Assembly (NCBI GenBank): GCA_964541025.1
Contig: CAZIOW010000017.1
Location: 1 to 36,898, forward strand
Reading direction: 5' to 3'
Origin: JAGDXO01 sp964541025
GTDB taxonomy: Archaea > Thermoplasmatota > Thermoplasmata > Thermoplasmatales > GCA-001856825
Length of the DNA stretch: 36,898 bases
The stretch's first letter is position 1, and each line of letters starts with the position of its first letter. Below, one piece after another: positions 1-6,003 of this stretch. The notes beneath the pieces are model-generated. The model searched no databases. It was not told the origin of the DNA and saw nothing but the letters and a program-made list of their open reading frames with translations. Both the position numbers and the translations under genes were made by a program.

Positions 1-15
1 TTTGGTATCACCAAT
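1..15. repeat. Terminal overlap repeat showing circularity
   Basis: Bases 1-15 (TTTGGTATCACCAAT) are identical to 36884-36898. The copy at the right end is the ribosome binding site and start of the leftward gene that begins at 36884, and the promoter of that gene is only found by continuing into bases 16-50. This is expected for a circular molecule assembled with a k-mer overlap rather than for a biological terminal repeat. Confidence 0.85.
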
Positions 16-32
16 CTAATATTACATAGAGT

Positions 33-46
33 TATATAAGGATTTC
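33..46 (-). promoter_or_regulatory. Promoter of the leftward operon, across the circle junction
   Basis: On the minus strand this reads AAATCCTTATATAACTC, a good archaeal TATA box. About 25 bases downstream transcription would start near base 12, giving a short leader with GGTGAT before the ATG at 36884. It would drive the first leftward gene and probably those after it. Confidence 0.55.
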
Positions 47-112
47 TTATCAATAATTGCCTTGATAAAATTTCAATGACGGCCATCGGTCCGATATACT
101 CCATAATGCATT

Positions 113-196
113 TTGTATAATATCCATTGAATAATAATCCAGCCAGTTATTTTAATAATCATAATTGTATAATTTTATACAAATTTAATTATACAA
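113..196. repeat. TTGTATAA octamer cluster with an 18-bp palindrome
   Basis: The octamer TTGTATAA occurs at 113-120 and 165-172, and inverted at 175-182 and 189-196. The middle two form the perfect palindrome TTGTATAATTTTATACAA (165-182). A fifth copy lies at 5907-5914 in the other large intergenic gap. Such arrays are typical of binding sites for a replication initiator or repressor; which one is not shown. Confidence 0.6.
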
Positions 197-385
197 ATTC
201 CATTTTAAAATGAATGAATTTGAATTGAGTTTCTACCTTATCCATGAAACAAAACGGTACCTTCTAAACTGGAATCGACACTTCACAAGAAAATCGGAAC
301 TCAATCACTACCGATTTACTTCTCCTCCATCCCCGTATGGAACGGTCTAAGCACATCAAGGGAGCCTCAAGCCCCCCTCTACCTT

Positions 386-540
386 TGTAAAGCCATCAAG
401 GTAGGTCAAGGGACCTGAAGCCCCTTTCAGCGAACCCAAGAGCCTGTCATCCCAGTGTAGAGCCACCAAGAGCCGTCTAAACAAAATTATAAAAATATCA
501 CAATACTGAAAACCTGTGTTCGCCGTGTAGAGCCATCAAG
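386..540 (+). repeat. 15-bp repeat, three copies at exact 70-bp spacing
   Basis: TGTAAAGCCATCAAG (386-400), TGTAGAGCCACCAAG (456-470) and TGTAGAGCCATCAAG (526-540) begin exactly 70 bases apart. A degenerate relative, TCTAAGCACATCAAG, lies at 346-360. Similarity continues weakly for about 10 bases, ending in TCAAG or TCTAA. Copy number and conservation are too low for a CRISPR array. An iteron-like binding site or a structured RNA are both possible. Confidence 0.6.
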
Positions 541-585
541 GGTTTTCAAGATAATGTTTAGAACCTGAAACATTTGGTAAAAAAT

Positions 586-596
586 GCTTATATAGG
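586..596 (+). promoter_or_regulatory. Probable promoter of the 634 gene
   Basis: TGCTTATATAG forms a TATA box about 42 bases ahead of the ATG at 634, predicting a leader of about 15 bases. No strong ribosome binding site is seen between them. Confidence 0.45.
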
Positions 597-633
597 GGGT
601 AATCGCTAATCCTATTTGCTCAAGTGTACATAA

Positions 634-909
634 ATGGAAAATCTTTCATCTGTAAGCGGGATAAACGGGTGCGTAAATATCTGGAATGGACGAGGGGGAA
701 GCCACGCCAGTTATGGTACAGGCTGGAATAATGGAGAAAGAACCGCCATAGACTCTGTGAAGGGTATTTACGCCATTACTTCTTTCTGGAAGATAGGGAG
801 GTACCTGCCTCATCCAAATCCGACAGGGATAGGCTTAGAAAGTTGTACCATCGAACTATCGGAAGGATTGAGGGAACCTGTTAAACTTCTTACAGTGAAA
901 GTCATATAG
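634..909 (+). CDS. Hypothetical protein, 91 aa
   Basis: An open frame preceded by a plausible TATA box. The product is rich in Gly and Ser with no domain I recognise, and has two cysteines (one in NGCVNIWNG, one in LESCTIELSE). The end (REPVKLLTVKVI) faintly recalls the tails found after the zinc finger of TnpB-type proteins, but no RuvC or zinc-finger motif is present and I do not call it TnpB. Lying between a repeat array and a G-rich tract, it may be a fortuitous frame over a non-coding RNA or origin element. Confidence 0.4.
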   Translation: MENLSSVSGINGCVNIWNGRGGSHASYGTGWNNGERTAIDSVKGIYAITSFWKIGRYLPHPNPTGIGLESCTIELSEGLREPVKLLTVKVI

Positions 910-939
910 CCCTTTCCTCAAGTCAGGACAGGGAATTCT

Positions 940-1067
940 ATATGTGTGTGCAGGAAAAAGATGGGGTAGGGGGTACTCCATGCTGTATTTTATTTTAAAG
1001 GGGGGTAGTAGGGGGGAAAACGGGGGAAGGGGAAGGAATTTTTTGGAAGGTATGTACACACACATAT
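940..1067 (+). other. G-run cluster (quadruplex-prone) inside an 11-bp inverted repeat
   Basis: G-runs lie at 963-966, 969-973, 1000-1005, 1011-1016, 1022-1026 and 1029-1032, the last four with loops of 5, 5 and 2 bases. This fits the usual pattern for an intramolecular G-quadruplex on the plus strand. The block is flanked by ATATGTGTGTG (940-950) and its exact inverse CACACACATAT (1057-1067). No gene crosses it convincingly. It could act at the origin or as an RNA or DNA switch ahead of the regulator at 1099. Confidence 0.6.
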
Positions 1068-1072
1068 TTGAT

Positions 1073-1083
1073 AAAATTTTTAT
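1073..1083 (+). promoter_or_regulatory. TATA box of the 1099 regulator gene
   Basis: AAATTTTTATATC lies 20-25 bases ahead of the ATG at 1099. The predicted transcript would be leaderless or nearly so, which fits the lack of a ribosome binding site. Confidence 0.5.
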
Positions 1084-1098
1084 ATCAGTTTTTTATAA

Positions 1099-1404
1099 AT
1101 GAGCTGTATGCGTCAAATGAGGCTCTCTATATATCTCAGGAGAACCATAAGTCTTGCCGAATATATCCTTGCCATACAACAGGACAGGAAACATCCGCTT
1201 ACAGTGGAAGAAGTGGAGAAGCTCATCATGCTACGTGTAGGGGGGGATAACAGGACTGTCAAAAAATACCTGCACGCTTTATTCACGGACACACGGTTAG
1301 CCGATACGCAACTCGATAGCAACAGGGAGAGAGTGGTAATTATCAATGAGGACAGGCTTAAGGAACTGAAGTATGACAACAACATAGTCAAAGAATTTGT
1401 GTGA
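1099..1404 (+). CDS. Probable winged-helix/HTH regulator, about 100 aa
   Basis: First clear rightward gene, with a TATA box just upstream and probably leaderless translation. ATGs at 1099, 1108 and 1117 are all in frame; 1099 or 1108 best fits the promoter. The middle (SLAEYILAIQQ, LTVEEVEKLIML, NRTVKKYLHALF) reads as helix, helix and recognition helix of a winged HTH, and RVVIINEDRLKEL could be the wing and last helix. I infer a transcriptional regulator of the rightward early genes. The family is not identified; an iteron-binding initiator cannot be excluded. Confidence 0.6.
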   Translation: MSCMRQMRLSIYLRRTISLAEYILAIQQDRKHPLTVEEVEKLIMLRVGGDNRTVKKYLHALFTDTRLADTQLDSNRERVVIINEDRLKELKYDNNIVKEFV

Positions 1405-1464
1405 GTATTTTGGTATTTTTATTCTCTTATTTTTATTCATTTTCTTTTAAAAGGTTTTAAAACT

Positions 1465-1476
1465 CAAAAACTTTAT
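1465..1476 (+). promoter_or_regulatory. Promoter of the recombination operon
   Basis: AAACTTTATATG is a TATA box ending about 37 bases before the ATG at 1513. GGTGAT at 1501-1506 is a strong ribosome binding site 6 bases before that ATG, which decides the start against an in-frame ATG at 1477. Confidence 0.55.
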
Positions 1477-1512
1477 ATGTATCTTTTTTATTTATTAACT
1501 GGTGATACCGAT

Positions 1513-2706
1513 ATGGAAGAAATTCTGGTATCGAAATATGGAAATAACTTCTCCATGCTCATGGAGAGGTTGAAGCAGTACAGAGAGTACAGGCTGGCAG
1601 GCAAAGCGGACTTGCTTCTGGAACCAAAGGAATCCATGCGTATGGAACTGGACGGAATGATAAGCATTGAAGGAGTTGGGTACTTTGAAACGACAGACTT
1701 TGCCCTGAAGCAGATAGGACAGGAGTACGGGATACCTTCTGACTACGTAAGCAGAATGAAGGCACAGGCTGAAAGCGAGGATAACTACACTCTGTTAGCC
1801 CAGAACTTCAACTACTGGATTAACAGGATAGAGATGGGAACAAAGCTCGTGAGGACCCTTCCCGTGATAGAGGACAGGCACCTGACCGAGAGGAGAAAAA
1901 TAATAGCCTTCTTAAGCAACCAGTTCAAGCCCATAGACAACTATGACGTGGCAAACACCATAATATCGGCAGTAGCTTCCCGTGTACCCACAGATAATCT
2001 CGTGTTCCACCATGCTTATGTGACTGAGACGGAGTTTTCCATGACACTCTATGACACATCAAGGAAATATTACATACATCCAGAGAGCCAGAAGGACGGT
2101 TATTTCATAGGATTGAATGTCAAGAATTCTGAGGTAGGCACATCTTCCTTGATTCTTAGCCCCAGTTTGATAAGGCAGGTTTGCTCCAATGGACTGATAG
2201 TTTCAGAGCCGTTCATGATTGATGGGAACGGAAACATAGAATTTGGAAGCAGGATAAAGATAATACACAGGGGAAAAAGGATAACGAACACTGGAAGCAT
2301 TTGGTCCAATGCCACAATACAGTTGTTGAACGCAACGACACTCAGTCAGATTCAGGACGTAATAAACGCCACCTTTGACCCAGACAATGTGGAAATAATG
2401 ATGGAGAGGCTCAGGGAAACCGAGAAGAAGCCCATAAGCCCAACATGGATAGACCTTACCCAGCACGCACTGGGATTGACTGGGAACGAGAACGAGGCAA
2501 TCTGGAAAAAGGTCGAGGAAAACACGAGGTACGGATTCATACAGGCAGTAACTTCCTATGCCAATGACCTCATGGAGAAGAAGCCTGAGAGAGCCTCAGA
2601 GCTTCAGAAGCTCGGATGGCAACTCACCAGTGAAAGATACTGGAAGGAAATCGAGGACAAAGAGAAAGCAGAAAGGGCTAAGAGGGAGAGTAAAAATGAG
2701 CAGTGA
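1513..2706 (+). CDS. DUF932-family (phage/plasmid-like TIGR03299) protein, 397 aa
   Basis: The layout matches the DUF932 family of phage and plasmid proteins: an N-terminal part with helices and a short beta motif (ALKQIGQEYGIPSDYVSRM), a central FKPIDNYDVANTI, then a beta-rich part with GYFIGLNVKNSEVGTSSL, RQVCSNGLIV and FEFGSRIKIIH-like strands. The family is widespread in mobile elements, often beside recombination genes, and its biochemistry is not settled. It heads an operon with an annealing protein and a nuclease, supporting a role in DNA metabolism. The start at 1513 is chosen for the GGTGAT site; the tail is strongly charged. Confidence 0.75.
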   Translation: MEEILVSKYGNNFSMLMERLKQYREYRLAGKADLLLEPKESMRMELDGMISIEGVGYFETTDFALKQIGQEYGIPSDYVSRMKAQAESEDNYTLLAQNFNYWINRIEMGTKLVRTLPVIEDRHLTERRKIIAFLSNQFKPIDNYDVANTIISAVASRVPTDNLVFHHAYVTETEFSMTLYDTSRKYYIHPESQKDGYFIGLNVKNSEVGTSSLILSPSLIRQVCSNGLIVSEPFMIDGNGNIEFGSRIKIIHRGKRITNTGSIWSNATIQLLNATTLSQIQDVINATFDPDNVEIMMERLRETEKKPISPTWIDLTQHALGLTGNENEAIWKKVEENTRYGFIQAVTSYANDLMEKKPERASELQKLGWQLTSERYWKEIEDKEKAERAKRESKNEQ

Positions 2707-2773
2707 GGTAGTTGAACATAAGGAGCCGAAGAGAACCTTCGGCTTCCATATTAAAATAGAGAGGGGATTTTGA
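2696..2773 (+). CDS. 25-aa peptide, truncated relative of the 3363 protein
   Basis: A short frame starting inside the end of the DUF932 gene and ending at the next start (TGATG overlap at 2771-2775). Its product begins MSSEVVEHKEPKRTFGFHI, which matches MSEEKVHKEPKVFFGFYIP at the start of the ribbon-helix-helix gene at 3363. The C-terminal helices are missing. It looks like a partial duplication kept for translational coupling, or a gene eroded to its first beta strand. Whether the peptide functions is unknown. Confidence 0.5.
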   Translation: MSSEVVEHKEPKRTFGFHIKIERGF

Positions 2774-3366
2774 TGGGAAGAAGGAATGAACTTATGCCAA
2801 TCGGTACGTACAAAGGGAGAGAGATAAGTTTTGACAAAGAAACGAAGAAATTTGTTTCTACTTACGGCAAAGTAGCAGAATCTTGGGCAGAAATGACAAA
2901 GAAGATAGATGAGGAAATAGCACAGGTGAGTGAAACTAAGTATGGAAAAATAGAAACCATAGAGGCAGAGCAAATACTCAAAGATAGCTATTATTTAAAG
3001 GACGCAAATATTAATGACCTTCAAGTCATAAGAATCATCCCCATAGACTTGAAGCACATTGATACTTACTTTCAGGGGCATTACTATGAACTCAAGTACG
3101 TTGTGGATGGTGGAAACCCCCAAGACATCAAAACAGTCAAAATTTACCCCAATAATCAAGGGTATTCTTCTCCATCAGAAATTGTGCTTAACACACCAGA
3201 GAACTTAGAAGCCATCAAAGAAATCGCAAAGCTCAAAATAGAAAGGCAAAAACTCAAAGAGGAATGGGAAAGCAAGGATGGTGACCTGCGGAGAAAACAG
3301 GAAACACTAAGGAAAAATATTAGGTATCTTCAAATTTCCGACATCAAAAAGGAGGAACAGCTATGA
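2773..3366 (+). CDS. Hypothetical protein, 197 aa, charged C-terminal coil
   Basis: No family recognised. The start at 2773 overlaps the stop of the short peptide before it, and GAGAGGGGATTTTG upstream supplies a ribosome binding site. The middle holds a beta-rich segment (DLQVIRIIPIDLKHIDTYFQ); residues from about 150 on are a charged coiled coil. The stop overlaps the next start by 4 bases, so the genes are translationally coupled. Membership of the operon suggests a role with the recombination proteins. Confidence 0.7.
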   Translation: MGRRNELMPIGTYKGREISFDKETKKFVSTYGKVAESWAEMTKKIDEEIAQVSETKYGKIETIEAEQILKDSYYLKDANINDLQVIRIIPIDLKHIDTYFQGHYYELKYVVDGGNPQDIKTVKIYPNNQGYSSPSEIVLNTPENLEAIKEIAKLKIERQKLKEEWESKDGDLRRKQETLRKNIRYLQISDIKKEEQL

Positions 3367-3554
3367 GTGAAGAGAAAGTCCATAAAGAGCCAAAGGTCTT
3401 CTTTGGCTTCTATATTCCTCAAGCCCTTGCAAACAGATTCAACGAATATCTTTTGAAGAGGTACGGAACAACTGACCTATACGGCATTAAGAGCATTACC
3501 ATGAAAATGGCTATTGAAAGATTCTTGAAGGAGGAGTTGGAAAATGACCAGTGA
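3363..3554 (+). CDS. Probable ribbon-helix-helix DNA-binding protein, 63 aa
   Basis: The sequence fits a short beta strand (VFFGFYIP) followed by two helices (ALANRFNEYLLKRYG and SITMKMAIERFLKEELE), the order of RHH/CopG repressors. GGAGGAACAGCT ahead of the ATG is a good ribosome binding site. The gene overlaps both neighbours. A role in autoregulation of the recombination operon is inferred. Its N-terminus is duplicated in the short frame at 2696. Confidence 0.6.
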   Translation: MSEEKVHKEPKVFFGFYIPQALANRFNEYLLKRYGTTDLYGIKSITMKMAIERFLKEELENDQ

Positions 3555-4323
3555 GATTGTGAAGAAGGAAGAGGTATCCCCCATATTGTTCAGCCCAGAA
3601 GGAATAAAGAAGGCAATAGAGCAGACCTTAGCAATAATGGAAGCCTTTGAAACAGCCAAGAAAAAAATTCTCAGCGATAAAGACATAGCAATCATACACA
3701 ACAATCCGTACATCAGGAAGACTGGATGGGTAAAGTTTGCAACATTCTTTGGGATAGATGTTCAGCCTGTGGAAATTCTCAGGATAGACATGCCAAACAA
3801 CAACTATGCCATACAGATTACGGCAGAGGGAAGGTTCAAGCTCCTTAACAGAGTGGAAAGGGACATAGGAGTAGCGGAATATACAGAATTACTAAACAGG
3901 GCAAAGGGGAAAAATTCAATCCCCCCTACCTATCACAACATAGAGACACTGGCATACGCCAGAGCTTACAACAGAGTAGTTTCCAAACTCGTAGGCGGAG
4001 GTCAGGTCAGTGCAGAGGAAGTATCCCCAGAAGAAATATTTGTCAGGGAGATACAAGAAAGTCCGCCAGAGCCAACACCACAGCAGAACCAGCCACAGCA
4101 GGCTAATCCACAGCCACAGAACCCACAGCCACAGCAACAACAGCAACCTAAACCGCAACAGCAGACCCAGCAGACACTCCAGAATATGATTACGCCATCA
4201 CAGAAAAATTACATAAAGCAACTTCTAAGTGAAATAGGGGGAGAGATAGATGAGGATAAGCTCAATAGCATGACGAGAGCAGAAGCAAGTGAACTTATAA
4301 AAAGGCTTAAAGAAGGTGAGTGA
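3544..4323 (+). CDS. Probable single-strand annealing / recombination protein, 259 aa
   Basis: Residues 1-165 resemble viral recombination mediator proteins of the RecT/ERF/Rad52-like functional class: a helical start, NPYIRKTGWVKFATFFGI (about 54-71), a beta-rich core, and ETLAYARAYNRVVSKLVG near 140. A Gln/Pro-rich linker (about 178-215) leads to ITPSQKNYIKQLLSEIG and TRAEASELIKRLKEGE, a C-terminal helical module seen on several phage annealing proteins. Neighbouring DUF932 and PD-(D/E)XK genes support homologous recombination or repair. The exact superfamily is unproven. The CAG-rich linker DNA makes a proline- and glutamine-rich stretch that could vary in length. Confidence 0.6.
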   Translation: MTSEIVKKEEVSPILFSPEGIKKAIEQTLAIMEAFETAKKKILSDKDIAIIHNNPYIRKTGWVKFATFFGIDVQPVEILRIDMPNNNYAIQITAEGRFKLLNRVERDIGVAEYTELLNRAKGKNSIPPTYHNIETLAYARAYNRVVSKLVGGGQVSAEEVSPEEIFVREIQESPPEPTPQQNQPQQANPQPQNPQPQQQQQPKPQQQTQQTLQNMITPSQKNYIKQLLSEIGGEIDEDKLNSMTRAEASELIKRLKEGE

Positions 4324-4324
4324 A

Positions 4325-4660
4325 ATGTTCCAGATAGTGAAAATAACGTATTCAGATACAGATGGATTATACACTGTTCTTCTCGTGGACAACACACCAG
4401 TAAATGAGCCAAATTCAAGAAGACCTCCTAATGTACAAATCATTGAGACAGGGGAAGAATTTGCGGAAGCTATTGCGGGGATTTTCCAGCAGATAATCCC
4501 CCAGATAGCCAGCAATGTTATGGGGAGAAAGAAGCAGTACATTGAGCTATGCCTTACTCCAGCAAACTTCCATAAGCTCGTGGAGAAGCAGAGATTGCAG
4601 GCAGGGGACGATGTGGAGATAGACTTCGATTCTGACGGAATCAAGATTATCAAGGTGTAG
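4325..4660 (+). CDS. Hypothetical protein, 111 aa
   Basis: No family recognised. The ATG at 4325 is preferred to a GTG at 4316 because GGTGAG (4315-4320) lies correctly ahead of it and it follows directly after the previous stop. The product has an N-terminal beta hairpin (IVKITYSDTDGLYTVLLVD), a helix (EEFAEAIAGIFQQIIPQIA) and an end with beta strands (DDVEIDFDSDGIKIIKV). The small alpha/beta shape and operon position suggest an accessory factor of the recombination module. Confidence 0.65.
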   Translation: MFQIVKITYSDTDGLYTVLLVDNTPVNEPNSRRPPNVQIIETGEEFAEAIAGIFQQIIPQIASNVMGRKKQYIELCLTPANFHKLVEKQRLQAGDDVEIDFDSDGIKIIKV

Positions 4661-4666
4661 TGGGCA

Positions 4667-4762
4667 ATGACTTGGGCAACGGCTTCACTGATTATGGGGC
4701 TAACCGTATTGATTGTCATAGGCACAGGCGTAATTTTAACCCTTATTCATGTGGGATGGTAA
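4667..4762 (+). CDS. Small single-span membrane protein, 31 aa
   Basis: A very short frame that encodes almost only a membrane helix: MTWATASLIMG followed by LTVLIVIGTGVILTLIH and a Trp-capped end. Its TAA shares bases with the ATG of the nuclease gene (TAATG at 4760-4764), so the two would be translationally coupled. Tight packing between two coding genes and clean hydrophobicity argue that it is real. Function unknown. Confidence 0.5.
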   Translation: MTWATASLIMGLTVLIVIGTGVILTLIHVGW

Positions 4763-5055
4763 TGGCAGATAAACTGTGGAAGCAGACAGAACGCAGGATA
4801 TGCCGATATTTCGGATGTGAACGTACCCCTCTTTCAGGCTCAAATTCAAGGCATACCACAGCCGATTGCCTTTCCGATACGTACTACATAGAAATCAAGG
4901 AAAGGAAAAACCTGAAGAGACTGGCAGTCGGGAGCTTATTCGAGAAAGTTGAGCAGGAGGCAAGGAAGGAGAAGAAAATTCCCATACTGGTAGTCCATCA
5001 GAAAAACTCCAAAAATGACCTCGTAATCCTTCACCTGAAGGACCTGAAATTATAA
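4762..5055 (+). CDS. PD-(D/E)XK nuclease, putative Holliday-junction-resolvase-like, 97 aa
   Basis: Contains the core of the restriction-endonuclease-like fold: GCERTPLSGSNSRHTTADCL places the active-site Asp in TTADC, followed by YIEIKERKN with the ExK pair, then a helix (VGSLFEKVEQEARKEKK) and the beta strand IPILVVHQK. This arrangement is common in phage resolvases and small nucleases encoded beside annealing proteins. The start at 4762 overlaps the stop of the membrane peptide; 4756 is an alternative. Likely role: resolving or trimming branched DNA during recombination-dependent replication. Confidence 0.7.
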   Translation: MADKLWKQTERRICRYFGCERTPLSGSNSRHTTADCLSDTYYIEIKERKNLKRLAVGSLFEKVEQEARKEKKIPILVVHQKNSKNDLVILHLKDLKL

Positions 5056-5116
5056 ATATTTTCACTTTTTATTTATTTTTAGCATAAATTCAAATACTGG
5101 TGTTCAATATAAACTC

Positions 5117-5647
5117 ATGTCTTCTTCTGTTATAGGTTCTACGACACCAGCAGGGGATTCAACAAACCCACTGACACAGTTTCTGTCAAGGCTACACCTG
5201 ACCCACATAATAGCCCTGATTGCCATAACTGTGGGTCTGATAACATCCTATTACCTTATCGTAGCCTATGCATTGAGTAGTGCCTTCATATCAGCCATAA
5301 CACAGTATGTTCTGATGACAGCAATTACCATAATGGGCTTTGTCTTCATAGCATGGTCTTGGACAGTAGGTGCATTGGGTCGAGCTTACATTAACGGCTC
5401 AGTATCCGCCAGTGGATTATCCTTTGGCGGTGGACCTCAGCAATTGACAACCGTAGGCGGAATTACTCCACAGGGAATTGTCTATCAGAATCTCAGTGCC
5501 AGTACGCTTAATGCCCTTAACAACCTGATTGCAATGGGAAGAATACCTGATACGTTAATCCCGCTTATAGCCACCATGAATCCTCAGCAGATTCAGGCTC
5601 TAATATCCCTGTATTCAGCTACAACTAATGCAGGGAGCAAAGGATAA
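5117..5647 (+). CDS. Two-helix membrane protein, possible major capsid protein, 176 aa
   Basis: Two long hydrophobic helices at about residues 29-53 and 57-83 follow a Ser/Thr-rich start. A Gly/Ser/Gln-rich tail with short hydrophobic helices (ALNNLIAMG, LIPLIATMNPQQIQALISLY) follows. Two adjacent hydrophobic helices are the hallmark of the small capsid proteins of spindle-shaped archaeal viruses, which also lack terminase and capsid jelly rolls. The gene stands alone behind its own AT-rich promoter and ahead of a T-rich terminator, which fits a strongly expressed product. The capsid role is inferred; a membrane protein of other function is possible. Confidence 0.5.
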   Translation: MSSSVIGSTTPAGDSTNPLTQFLSRLHLTHIIALIAITVGLITSYYLIVAYALSSAFISAITQYVLMTAITIMGFVFIAWSWTVGALGRAYINGSVSASGLSFGGGPQQLTTVGGITPQGIVYQNLSASTLNALNNLIAMGRIPDTLIPLIATMNPQQIQALISLYSATTNAGSKG

Positions 5648-5651
5648 ATTT

Positions 5652-5670
5652 ATTAAATTTTATTTTTTTA
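5652..5670 (+). terminator. T-rich terminator after the 5117 gene
   Basis: ATTAAATTTTATTTTTTTA directly follows the stop at 5647. Archaeal RNA polymerase terminates at U-runs without a hairpin. It also overlaps the end of the opposing gene 5668-5817. Confidence 0.5.
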
Positions 5671-5817
5671 TACCGTACCTCTTGGTCTGTGGCATGGACA
5701 GTAGCATGGGGCTACCGATTCCATAGCGATGACGGCTCCACTGGGATTTACCAATTTTCTGTACACAACTCCATCGCACTCTTTATGATTTCCAGCTAAA
5801 CACTCATCACTTTCCAT
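5668..5817 (-). CDS. Cysteine/histidine-rich microprotein, 49 aa, antisense
   Basis: A short leftward frame inside the 347-base gap between 5647 and the 6004 operon. It encodes MESDECLAGNHKECDG near the start and PCYCPCHRP near the end. The C-x4-H-x2-C plus C-x-C-x-C-H spacing is a clear metal-binding layout, and similar small Cys/His proteins occur in phages and bacteria. A TATA-like ATATATACGCTATAA lies upstream on the same strand. One of the few leftward genes in the rightward arm, so probably under separate control. A small zinc protein modulating host or virus expression is a guess. Confidence 0.6.
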   Translation of the reverse strand: MESDECLAGNHKECDGVVYRKLVNPSGAVIAMESVAPCYCPCHRPRGTV

Positions 5818-5960
5818 GAGATTAAATAATTATAGCGTATATATTGTTTTGGGCATGTATTTATCACAATTTGAATAATAAATTGTAATCGAATTTATAT
5901 TACAATTTGTATAACGAATTGGTAATAAATGTTAGGATTCTGTAATGTATTAAAAATATT
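5818..5960. other. AT-rich intergenic region with inverted repeats
   Basis: Contains TTGTAAT (5883-5889) and its inverse ATTACAA (5899-5905), and a TTGTATAA octamer (5907-5914) identical to those near the start of the window. No gene is seen. It separates the leftward microprotein from the late promoter at 5961 and may hold operator sites shared with the putative origin. Confidence 0.5.
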
Positions 5961-5975
5961 GCGTTAATATATATT
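5961..5975 (+). promoter_or_regulatory. Late-type promoter GCGTTAATATATATT, copy 1
   Basis: Identical over 15 bases to copies at 10059-10073 and 21636-21650 (minus strand). The TATA centre near 5969 predicts a start near 5995, a few bases before the ATG at 6004. It would drive the operon 6004-9941. Confidence 0.75.
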
Positions 5976-6003
5976 TCAGAACTTTATTTAACTATTGATA
6001 GCT

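Larger units (their letters stand above)
16..633. other. Gene-poor intergenic region, candidate replication origin
   Basis: No convincing coding sequence lies here. The left part is very AT-rich and carries the TTGTATAA octamers. The right part (about 230-560) is richer in GC and carries a repeat at 70-bp spacing. The region sits where the two transcription arms diverge, opposite their convergence at 18.4 kb. An origin is inferred from layout and repeats; no initiator gene is recognisable. Confidence 0.45.

Noticed and set aside
346..545. Mini-CRISPR array
   Set aside because: The repeat is only about 15-25 bases, diverged between copies, and not palindromic. There is no cas gene or leader. 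The exact 70-base period was kept as a finding instead.
634..909. C-terminal remnant of TnpB or an omega-RNA
   Set aside because: Only faint tail similarity (REPVKLLTV). No zinc-finger cysteines, RuvC residues or IS ends are visible.
1068..1250. Rightward frame overlapping the 1099 regulator
   Set aside because: Starts within the promoter, has low-complexity content and no domain; the 1099 frame has better helix structure and length.
3916..4158. Minus-strand hydrophobic frame rich in Leu and Trp
   Set aside because: It is the shadow of the CAG/CCA-rich Gln/Pro linker of the annealing protein; reverse reading of such DNA always gives Leu/Trp.
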